Shown here piece by piece: positions 1 through 6,677 of a stretch of 6,677 nt of DNA (positions within the stretch are counted from its first letter, which is position 1; each line of letters begins with the position of its first letter). Below the pieces are notes generated by a model. The model was not told the origin of the DNA. It did not search any database and saw only the letters and a program-made list of their open reading frames with translations. A program made the position numbers and the translations under genes. The stretch lies in contig SLKL01000088.1 of NCBI GenBank assembly GCA_007134625.1, forward strand, positions 1-6,677, given 5' to 3'. Source of the DNA: Saprospiraceae bacterium (GTDB taxonomy: Bacteria; Bacteroidota; Bacteroidia; Chitinophagales; Saprospiraceae).

Positions 1-1140
1 AATCTCGGGGAGCCGGTAAATACACCCGGTTGGGAAAGTCAACCCTCTTTTGCTCCTGATGGCAGAACCTTTTATTTCTCCAGTGAACGTCCTGGTGGAT
101 TTGGAGGCAGAGATATATGGTACAGTAAAATCTTGGATGACGGCAGCTTCATGGAGCCCGTAAATTTGGGCCCAAAAATCAATACGCCCGGCAATGAGGA
201 ATCACCTTTCGTGCATCCCGATGGCAGGAGCTTTTATTTTAACTCTAATGGTCATGTCGGCATGGGGGACTTCGATATGTATTTGAGCCGTATAGAAGAT
301 GATGGCGAGTGGGGTGAAGCCCACAATCTTGGGTATCCCATTAATTCTGTTTTTCACGACGGGTCGATGTATGTAGATTCAGATGGTGTAACAGCCTATG
401 TTGCGAGTGATCGACTTCAACCTCCTGATTTGAGGGGAATATACAGGATATTTACTTTTGAACTACCTGAGGATGTTGCTGCCAATCCAGTTACTTACAT
501 CAGAGCTACCGTACGGGATGCTGAGACAAAAGAGCCATTGCAAGCGAATGTGCGTTTGACAGATTGGATTAGTGGCGAGGATTTGGTTTATCGAACTTTA
601 GGAGCATCCGGATCCCTTTTTTCGGTCTTACCCTCGGGCAAAAGTTATGTTTTTAACGCTTCTTTGAAAGGGTATAATTTTGTGTCGGGTAGATTTGAAC
701 CCGATAAGAACGCAAGTGCTACAGACCCTTTTTTGTTGGATATTGAAATGGAAAGGATAATCGAAAAAGATACCCCAGCTGATGAACGACCTATTGTATT
801 GGAAAACGTTTTATTTAGAACGGGGTCTGCTGAACTTGAAAAAGGCTCCTTTACTGAATTAGAGCAACTGGCAGAATTCTTAAAATCCAATGAGAGTATT
901 CGAATTGAGCTGCATGGGCATACTGATAATATTGGAAGCGATGAAGATAATCTGTTTTTGTCCGAATTGAGAGCCGGTTCTGTGGTTAAATTTTTGATAG
1001 AAAGAGGTATAGATGGGGATAGAATGGTCGCCAAAGGTTTTGGTTCAAGTAGGCCAATTGCAGATAATGAGACTGAGGAAGGAAGAAGAAAAAACAGAAG
1101 AACAGAATTATATATACAGTCTTCGGTCAGGAGGCCGTAA
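1..1140 (+). CDS. PorE-like outer-membrane protein: PD40 repeats, regulatory-like domain, OmpA C-terminal domain (5' end missing)
   Basis: The reading frame is open from base 1 to the TAA at 1138-1140 (379 codons seen), so the true start lies upstream; the TTG at 133 is only an internal codon. Numbering from base 1, residues about 8-150 hold three PD40/WD40-like propeller repeats, each with a PDG or similar turn and an aromatic strand (APDGRTFYF, HPDGRSFYF, DSDGVTAYV). Residues about 164-253 resemble a carboxypeptidase-regulatory-like beta sandwich. Residues about 263-376 are an OmpA C-terminal peptidoglycan-binding domain with HGHTDN at 305-310. D309 and R324 have the 15-residue spacing of the diaminopimelate-binding pair in OmpA proteins. 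The protein should sit in the periplasm or on the inner face of the outer membrane, anchored to the wall. The domain order matches PorE of type IX secretion, but Bacteroidota carry many paralogues. The missing N-terminus, where a lipobox and TPRs would lie, prevents a firm assignment. OmpA-like is certain; PorE is inference. Confidence 0.9.
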   Translation, partial: NLGEPVNTPGWESQPSFAPDGRTFYFSSERPGGFGGRDIWYSKILDDGSFMEPVNLGPKINTPGNEESPFVHPDGRSFYFNSNGHVGMGDFDMYLSRIEDDGEWGEAHNLGYPINSVFHDGSMYVDSDGVTAYVASDRLQPPDLRGIYRIFTFELPEDVAANPVTYIRATVRDAETKEPLQANVRLTDWISGEDLVYRTLGASGSLFSVLPSGKSYVFNASLKGYNFVSGRFEPDKNASATDPFLLDIEMERIIEKDTPADERPIVLENVLFRTGSAELEKGSFTELEQLAEFLKSNESIRIELHGHTDNIGSDEDNLFLSELRAGSVVKFLIERGIDGDRMVAKGFGSSRPIADNETEEGRRKNRRTELYIQSSVRRP

Positions 1141-1159
1141 TACATTAAAAAATTAGAAA

Positions 1160-2563
1160 TTGGGCAGAAAGAGAAAAGTTTACGAGAGAATACATTTAAC
1201 CGATTTGGGAGATAAGGGGTTGTGTATTGGCAGGGATGAGAAAGGCGAGGTTATCATGGTTAATGGTGGAGTTCCCGGGGATGTCGTAAAGGCATTAAGC
1301 AAAAGAAAGCGAAAAGGTGTGGCTCAAGGTCAACTCTTGGAAGTTTTGGAGGAATCCCCACATCGATGTGAACCAATTTGTAAGCATTTTGATGATTGTG
1401 GCGGTTGCAAATGGCAGCATATGGAGTACAGCGCTCAATTGGAGTATAAAAATAAAATTGTCCTCAATGCCATAAAGCGGATTGCAGGCTGTGATCCCGG
1501 GAAAGTGGAGTCTCCTGTACCTGCCAAAGAACTCACTTTTTTCAGGAATAAACTGGAGTTTACTTTTTCTGATAAAAGGTGGATCACTCTCGCCGAAGCA
1601 AAGGACGATATGAATATCAACAGGGGTGGTGCTTTGGGCTTTCACAGACCAGGTGCCTTCGATAAGGTGGTGGATATTGATGAGTGTTGGCTTCAAAGAG
1701 ATCCGTCAAATCAGATCCGGAATTTTGTAAAAGAATATGCAGTTGAACATGGGCTAACGTTTTTTAATTTACGGGAGCACAAGGGGTTATTGAGGAATTT
1801 GATGATTCGTACAGGGATGGATGACCAATTGATGGTTTTGTTGTCTTTTGGTGAAGATGACAGAGAGGCTATCGAAGCACTTTTGGAGTCATTGACAAAG
1901 AACTTTCCACAGATTACCTCACTTTTTTACGTTATCAATACCAAGGGGAATGACACCATTTTAGACCTCCCTTTAAATAACTTTTCAGGTAGTCCTTATA
2001 TTGAAGAAAAACTGAATGATGTAGTATTTCGGATAGGTCCTAAGTCCTTTTTTCAGACCAATCCGGGGCAGGCTGAAGTGCTTTTTGACCTGGCTCTGAG
2101 CTTTGCCGATATTCAAGCGGAATCATTGGTTTACGATCTCTATTGCGGTATAGGAAGTATTAGCTTAATGGCAGCAAAAACCGCCGGAAAAGTGTTGGGA
2201 ATTGAGGTGGTTCCGGAGGCGATTCAGGATGCTGAAATAAATGCTAAACTCAATGGCATTGAAAACGTTGAGTTTATAGTATCGGAAGTCGAGAAAATAC
2301 TGGATGATTCTTTTTTTAGCCAAAAAGGGAAACCCGATGTAATTATTGTTGATCCACCCAGAGCAGGATTGCACAAGAATGTGGTGGAGGCTATCAATAA
2401 CTCAAAAGTTGAAAAAGTGGTTTATGTTTCCTGCAACCCCTCTACCCAGGCTAGAGATATTGGGCTGATGAAAAACCACTATTCGCTGGAAAGAATCAGA
2501 ACGGTGGATATGTTTCCTTATACAAGCCATATTGAAACGGTAGCGCTTTTGAAAAAGAAATAG
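1160..2563 (+). CDS. rlmD: 23S rRNA (uracil-C5)-methyltransferase RlmD (RumA/TrmA family)
   Basis: A 467-aa SAM-dependent enzyme that methylates C5 of a 23S rRNA uridine, U1939 in E. coli numbering. Residues about 1-66 form the TRAM RNA-binding domain. The [4Fe-4S] ligands are C74, C80 and C83 (C-X5-C-X2-C) plus C176; C70 is an additional nearby cysteine. The Rossmann-like methyltransferase domain has SAM motif I around YDLYCGIGS (325-333), DPPRAG (398-403), the catalytic nucleophile C425 in SCNPS, and the C-terminal HIET with E459 as the probable general base. All key residues are present, so it should be active. The start is the TTG at 1160: an in-frame TAG lies at 1154-1156, and the TRAM domain begins immediately after the start. 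There is no Shine-Dalgarno, which is normal in this phylum. It lies 19 bases after the OmpA-like gene and is probably co-transcribed with it. It might also methylate U747, as the RlmCD enzymes of Gram-positives do; the sequence alone does not decide this. Confidence 0.95.
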   Translation: MGRKRKVYERIHLTDLGDKGLCIGRDEKGEVIMVNGGVPGDVVKALSKRKRKGVAQGQLLEVLEESPHRCEPICKHFDDCGGCKWQHMEYSAQLEYKNKIVLNAIKRIAGCDPGKVESPVPAKELTFFRNKLEFTFSDKRWITLAEAKDDMNINRGGALGFHRPGAFDKVVDIDECWLQRDPSNQIRNFVKEYAVEHGLTFFNLREHKGLLRNLMIRTGMDDQLMVLLSFGEDDREAIEALLESLTKNFPQITSLFYVINTKGNDTILDLPLNNFSGSPYIEEKLNDVVFRIGPKSFFQTNPGQAEVLFDLALSFADIQAESLVYDLYCGIGSISLMAAKTAGKVLGIEVVPEAIQDAEINAKLNGIENVEFIVSEVEKILDDSFFSQKGKPDVIIVDPPRAGLHKNVVEAINNSKVEKVVYVSCNPSTQARDIGLMKNHYSLERIRTVDMFPYTSHIETVALLKKK

Positions 2564-2606
2564 GTTTTAGGAATGTGAACTTAGGTGTAGTTATAAAAAA
2601 CGAAAG

Positions 2607-2981
2607 ATGAAACAAGAGGACGAAATCACAAATGTAGAATACTTTCTCACTTTGAGGGAAGAAATTAAACCCTATTTAGAATTAATAGGTAAGGCTTCCG
2701 ATAAAATCCGTGAAGAAAAGGTATCGAAATACCCTGTTTTTGTGATCTCACAGGAAGAAGTTTCAATGGGGATTAAGTTGGTAAAAAAAGGAGGGAGGTC
2801 AGGCAAATGGAATGTTTTTGCATCAACCCTGGAGGAATTTGTTTCCAAGAATTTGATTCACGAGAATCGCGCCCAAAACTTTATTGAGACTTACAAAGAT
2901 CCTGAAACTTACATCTGCATTTTTTCACTTAGTGAACTGGGAGCTAAGTTTCTGTTTTTGCCGCGTCAGTTGGAGGGGTGA
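2607..2981 (+). CDS. small unrecognised cytoplasmic protein, 124 aa
   Basis: I do not recognise this family. The protein has no signal peptide or membrane segment and is charged, with a helical N-terminal part (about residues 1-45, rich in E and K). This is followed by a likely alpha/beta core with strands around YPVFVIS (43-49) and WNVFAST, a basic KKGGRSGK turn near residues 60-67, and a hydrophobic strand near the C-terminus (YICIFSLSE, AKFLFLPR). It starts at the ATG at 2607, 43 bases after rlmD stops. No terminator is visible between them, so it may be read from the same transcript. Base composition is like that of rlmD and the frame is clean, which favours a real gene. A role in RNA metabolism by association with rlmD would be guesswork. 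Confidence 0.75.
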   Translation: MKQEDEITNVEYFLTLREEIKPYLELIGKASDKIREEKVSKYPVFVISQEEVSMGIKLVKKGGRSGKWNVFASTLEEFVSKNLIHENRAQNFIETYKDPETYICIFSLSELGAKFLFLPRQLEG

Positions 2982-2989
2982 TTTGCTTT

Positions 2990-3064
2990 TAGCCTCTAGC
3001 TTCTGTCTGTTGTGGTTTATTGGTTTATAGCTATTTTAGCTACTGGCTCACGACTTCTGGCTAG
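2990..3064 (+). repeat. degenerate heptamer repeats in the 2982-3165 intergenic region
   Basis: The gap between the 124-aa gene and the next gene holds related 7-base words: TAGCCTC (2990) and TAGCTTC (2997) in tandem, TAGCTAT (3028), then TAGCTAC (3037), TGGCTCA (3044), CGACTTC (3051) and TGGCTAG (3058) in tandem. The shared pattern is roughly T(A/G)GCTnC. The blocks are out of phase with each other, and the bases between them (3004-3027) are more diverged. No ORF or RNA fold explains the stretch. The remainder, 3071-3165, is A/T-rich and presumably carries the promoter for the downstream gene; the nearest thing to a -7 box is TACTTTAC at 3139-3146, too weak to call. Confidence 0.55.
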
Positions 3065-3165
3065 CTATGAATGAGCAGATTATCTATTACCTTAGTTGTA
3101 ACGTGGATAATGTAAAATTAAAAAAGAAGTTATACAATTACTTTACAACCGAATGAGTCTCTTTT

Positions 3166-4320
3166 ATGAATTGGTATTCTGCAGTCAGTAAAATAATGGT
3201 TATTGCCGCCTTGGTATTTTTATTTACTGGTATTCCTACTTTGGAAACCCACGGACAAGGGAAGGTGATTATTGACAAAATATATTTTGTTGATTCAGCA
3301 GACATTTTTTCTTTGAGTTCTAATCTTGCAGCCGTTCAGATTGTTGAGTTGGAGGAGGGTAACGATAGCATGAGAGTAACCATAAGTTTATCTCCGGAAT
3401 TAGATGATTATTTTTTGACCGATGATTTTTTTGATTATGTTGGTTTTACACGTCAAATAGAAGAAGATATAATTGTCTTCAATTTCTTCATAGAGGATGC
3501 ACCAGCTTATTGGTGGAAGAAATTTTATTCTCTAAAAGAAAAGGTAAAATCAGAAGTGTTCAATCTGGACTTTTTTGTTCCAGGACATTTTGATGTTCGT
3601 ATTATCGAAGTAAATAATGGTAGCCTACAAACATTTAATGGATTTCCATCCACCACGCAAATCGCATTGAATCAATCTGTGTCCAATCATTATGGCGATT
3701 ATTGGTCCTTATTTTTTAAAACAGAGAATAGTGAGGTTTTTATTGAATCTGCGACCTCTTTGTTTCTGTATCCCTCTCACTCTCAATTTAATATTTTTAA
3801 CTGCAGGAGGGTGCAGGGTTATCTTGATCATTCAAAGGCAAATATTTCGAAAGGCAGAATTATAAGACTCGATTTAAATTATTCTACATTGGCTGCAACC
3901 TATGTAGATTTATTTGAAGAGTCGATAATAGGTGACTCAAAAGTATATATTTTTTTTGCAAATAAAGTGGATGTGGGAGTTGTTGATTCAGAATTAAAGC
4001 TATGGCATTTAAGGAGTGAAATTGATTTAGGTGGATATAAATCCAATATTGAATTAAGATCAATAGCTAGAGATCTCAAAAAACTTAAAATTGAAGGAAA
4101 GCAGATTGATGCAAAAATAGGAGGAATCTGTAGAAATAATGTAGATTACAGTCTTAGTGGCACAAATAGCGAAGTCCATTTAATGGATCAAATTTTCATT
4201 TTTGGTGAAGAGGAGGAACTTTTAAATGGAAACACCGGGGACAGCAGCATAGAGCATAGTACCAACTTACATTTGAATCTAATGGAAAGTGTAATCTATC
4301 TTTGTCCGGTAATCGATTAA
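3166..4320 (+). CDS. exported protein of unknown function, beta-rich, 384 aa
   Basis: I do not recognise this gene. Residues 1-31 look like a signal peptide: K9 in a short n-region, a hydrophobic core (IMVIAALVFLFTGI), and likely cleavage near THGQ-G. No lipobox cysteine follows, so a soluble periplasmic or secreted product is likely. The mature part is dense in alternating beta-strand patterns, with an acidic stretch near 75-105 and a YWW aromatic patch at 115-117. From about residue 136 (FFVPGHFDVRIIEVNNGSLQ) to about 340, repeated short strands with N/G/S turns resemble the stacked-strand style of DUF4097/GIN-type putative adhesins; this is a pattern impression, not a family match. The gene is visibly more A/T-rich than rlmD, which may mean weak constraint or recent acquisition. 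The ATG at 3166 is the best start because the signal peptide begins there. The YitT-family gene follows after 33 bases, so the two may share a transcript. Confidence 0.8.
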   Translation: MNWYSAVSKIMVIAALVFLFTGIPTLETHGQGKVIIDKIYFVDSADIFSLSSNLAAVQIVELEEGNDSMRVTISLSPELDDYFLTDDFFDYVGFTRQIEEDIIVFNFFIEDAPAYWWKKFYSLKEKVKSEVFNLDFFVPGHFDVRIIEVNNGSLQTFNGFPSTTQIALNQSVSNHYGDYWSLFFKTENSEVFIESATSLFLYPSHSQFNIFNCRRVQGYLDHSKANISKGRIIRLDLNYSTLAATYVDLFEESIIGDSKVYIFFANKVDVGVVDSELKLWHLRSEIDLGGYKSNIELRSIARDLKKLKIEGKQIDAKIGGICRNNVDYSLSGTNSEVHLMDQIFIFGEEEELLNGNTGDSSIEHSTNLHLNLMESVIYLCPVID

Positions 4321-4353
4321 TTTTTTTAAGGTTAGATTTCAAGCAATTGCAAT

Positions 4354-5241
4354 ATGGCAGACAAGAATAAAATAAACTGGGCTTCTATTTTTTCTCTTAG
4401 TTCAATCATATACACCATACTGGGGGTTTTTATTGCGGTGGTCGCGCTTCAAGGATTTATGGTGCCGAATAAATTTATTGATGGAGGGGTCACGGGCATT
4501 GTAATACTTATTTTTGACCTTATTGATATTCCAATAGGGATTCTACTTCTTGTACTCAATTTACCTTTTATAGTAATGGGGTATCACAAAATTGGTAAAA
4601 CATTTGCTATTCATGCATTAATTGCTGTAATTTTAATGGCTGCTTTGATGCATGTTGTGAGCGTGCCTGTGGTCACTACTGACAGAGTGCTTATCGCTGT
4701 TTTTGGTGGTTTTTTAATAGGACTTGGAATTGGCTTGGTTATAAGGGGTGGAGGTGTAGTTGATGGTTTGGAGGTAGTGGCTCAATATACTTATAAAAAA
4801 TCTGGCTTCAGTACATCAGAAGTGATTCTTACGATTAACTCACTTATTCTGTTAGGGGCAGCATTTGAATTTGGAATTGAAACCGCAATGTACTCTATCT
4901 TGACTTACTACACAGCTATGAAGACTACTGATTATGTAGTAGATGGATTTGAAGAATATACTGCACTCAGTATCGTTTCCAAAAATCATGAGGTGATTAG
5001 AGACTTATTGGTAGAGAAATTCGATAAAGCACTTACTATTTATAAGGGACAAAGGGGATATCTGCCTGGAAATAAAGTTGAGGTAAAAGATTGTAATATA
5101 ATTATGGTAGTTGTAACAAGGCTGGAAATCCATCGATTAAAAGGAGCCATTCAAGTTTTAGATCCCAATGCATTCTTTTTTGTCCAAAGCATCAAAGAGG
5201 TTAAAGGTGGATTGCTAAAAAAAAGTCCACATGAGTATTAA
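4354..5241 (+). CDS. YitT family membrane protein (DUF161 membrane region plus C-terminal DUF2179)
   Basis: A 295-aa inner-membrane protein of the YitT family, whose biochemical role is not established; it is sometimes suspected of transport. Hydrophobic spans lie at about residues 18-37, 49-76, 84-107, 112-131 and 157-188. Family signatures between them are GGVTGI (44-49), RGGGVVDGLE (131-140) and VVDGFEEYTAL (195-205). The C-terminal cytoplasmic DUF2179 domain occupies about 233-287, including the YKGQRGYLPG turn and the LDPNAFFFVQS strand; it resembles ligand-binding modules of the PII/ACT style. Length and domain order are normal for the family, so the gene looks intact. It starts at the ATG at 4354, 33 bases after the exported-protein gene, without a Shine-Dalgarno. 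After the TAA there is no convincing GC-rich terminator; only a 5-bp A/T stem at 5255-5268 is seen. Some read-through towards the rRNA promoter is therefore possible. Confidence 0.93.
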   Translation: MADKNKINWASIFSLSSIIYTILGVFIAVVALQGFMVPNKFIDGGVTGIVILIFDLIDIPIGILLLVLNLPFIVMGYHKIGKTFAIHALIAVILMAALMHVVSVPVVTTDRVLIAVFGGFLIGLGIGLVIRGGGVVDGLEVVAQYTYKKSGFSTSEVILTINSLILLGAAFEFGIETAMYSILTYYTAMKTTDYVVDGFEEYTALSIVSKNHEVIRDLLVEKFDKALTIYKGQRGYLPGNKVEVKDCNIIMVVVTRLEIHRLKGAIQVLDPNAFFFVQSIKEVKGGLLKKSPHEY

Positions 5242-5288
5242 TTTTTCTTTCTCTAAAATGTTGATTTTCATCTGAATAATTAAATGCT

Positions 5289-5358
5289 ATAAAAAAAGTT
5301 GATTTTTTTTTCAAAAACATTACCCATAGGTAAATTACCTGCCGTATATTTGCATCCC
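5289..5358 (+). promoter_or_regulatory. promoter of the 23S rRNA gene (Bacteroidota type)
   Basis: TATATTTG at 5345-5352 matches the TAnnTTTG -7 element of the Bacteroidota primary sigma factor. It is followed by CATCCCC, a start-site context common at rRNA promoters of this phylum. Transcription probably begins near 5357-5359. Long A and T tracts at 5291-5317 sit about 40-70 bases upstream and look like an UP element. The -33 element (TTTG/TTG) is poor: the best candidate is TTAC at 5320-5323, 21 bases before the -7 box. The strong -7 box, A/T upstream tracts and stable-RNA leader together indicate that the 23S gene is transcribed from here. Confidence 0.7.
5328..5340. promoter_or_regulatory. 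palindrome between -33 and -7 of the rRNA promoter
   Basis: AGGTAA-A-TTACCT is a perfect 6-bp inverted repeat with a one-base centre, ending four bases before the -7 box. A further TTACC at 5320-5324 makes three copies of the same 5-base word in alternating orientation (TTACC, GGTAA, TTACC). The position would suit an operator that blocks or bends the promoter. No regulator is known to me for this motif, so the function is inference. Confidence 0.35.
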
Positions 5359-5366
5359 CAAATGAA

Positions 5367-5386
5367 AGGAGCTTGTAGAAGTTCCT
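5367..5386 (+). promoter_or_regulatory. leader stem-loop before boxA
   Basis: AGGAGCTT (5367-5374), loop GTAG, and AAGTTCCT (5379-5386) form an 8-bp stem with one G-U pair, about ten bases into the predicted transcript. It lies just upstream of the boxA-like element, as boxB hairpins do in rRNA antitermination leaders. The pairing is seen directly; the boxB role is inferred from position. Confidence 0.5.
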
Positions 5387-5394
5387 ATGGGAAA

Positions 5395-5405
5395 GTTCTT
5401 TGACA
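5395..5405 (+). promoter_or_regulatory. boxA-like antitermination element in the rRNA leader
   Basis: GTTCTTTGACA resembles the E. coli boxA (TGCTCTTTAACA) and matches the wording usually found in rRNA leaders and spacers of Bacteroidota. It would recruit NusB/NusE (S10) to the transcribing polymerase. It sits about 105 bases before the mature 23S start and downstream of the predicted transcription start, consistent with a stable-RNA leader. Confidence 0.6.
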
Positions 5406-5481
5406 GGATGAGAGAAAGTAAAGAAGTCAGGTATTGTATAGGGATATATGATTCTTGGCGAAAAAAGTAATCGAGTAAGAG

Positions 5482-5503
5482 CAAATTAGGAAATCAAATT
5501 AGG
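5482..5503 (+). repeat. 9-bp direct repeat just before the 23S 5' end
   Basis: CAAATTAGG occurs at 5482-5490 and again at 5495-5503, a 13-base period, within the part of the pre-rRNA expected to pair with 3' flanking sequence and form the 23S processing stem. The partner strand lies outside the window, so its role cannot be judged. It may be a chance duplication. Confidence 0.4.
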
Positions 5504-5510
5504 CGAAGAT

Positions 5511-6677
<1,167 letters not shown>

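Noticed and set aside
645..1145. A 166-aa minus-strand ORF.
   Set aside because: It is opposite the OmpA C-terminal domain, serine/leucine-rich as antisense frames are, and has no recognisable motif.
1295..2374. Minus-strand ORFs of 61, 69 and 133 aa.
   Set aside because: All are opposite rlmD, whose conserved motifs fix the real frame.
3139..3146. TACTTTAC as a -7 box for the exported-protein gene.
   Set aside because: It lacks the final TG of TAnnTTTG, and there is no TTG at the right spacing upstream.
5255..5310. A possible terminator after the YitT-family gene.
   Set aside because: The stems are A/T only and short (AAAAT/ATTTT, or A-tract against T-tract), with no GC-rich arm; the tract fits an UP-like region better.
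5242..5510. A 16S-23S spacer with tRNA genes.
   Set aside because: No tRNA cloverleaf or 16S 3' end is present, and a complete protein gene ends at 5241.

Overview
The window looks like chromosomal DNA from a member of the Bacteroidota, most likely the Cytophagia. Four things support this: an OmpA-type outer-membrane protein with PD40 and regulatory-like domains, a TAnnTTTG-type -7 promoter element, no clear Shine-Dalgarno sequences before the genes, and 23S rRNA wording typical of the phylum (for example GATAGCTCGTACTCCCCG). The assignment below phylum level is inference. All genes are on the + strand.

Layout. Positions 1-1140 hold the 3' end of a gene for an envelope protein with PD40 repeats, a carboxypeptidase-regulatory-like domain and an OmpA C-terminal domain, the order seen in the type IX secretion protein PorE. 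Nineteen bases later is rlmD (1160-2563), a 23S rRNA m5U methyltransferase with complete motifs and a TTG start. It is followed by a small unrecognised cytoplasmic protein (2607-2981). An intergenic stretch (2982-3165) carries degenerate heptamer repeats. Next come an unrecognised exported protein of 384 aa (3166-4320) and a YitT-family membrane protein with a C-terminal DUF2179 domain (4354-5241).

From 5242 the window changes character. A/T tracts, a TATATTTG -7 box, a short palindrome, a stem-loop and a boxA-like GTTCTTTGACA lead into a 23S rRNA gene that begins near 5511 and runs off the end (about the first 40% is present).

The most notable point is that the 23S gene has its own promoter and leader directly behind a protein gene. 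No 16S gene, tRNA or ordinary 16S-23S spacer precedes it, so this copy looks unlinked from 16S. The first three genes are closely spaced and could be co-transcribed. The exported protein and YitT genes form a second closely spaced pair. I see no mobile element, CRISPR array or clear defence system here.
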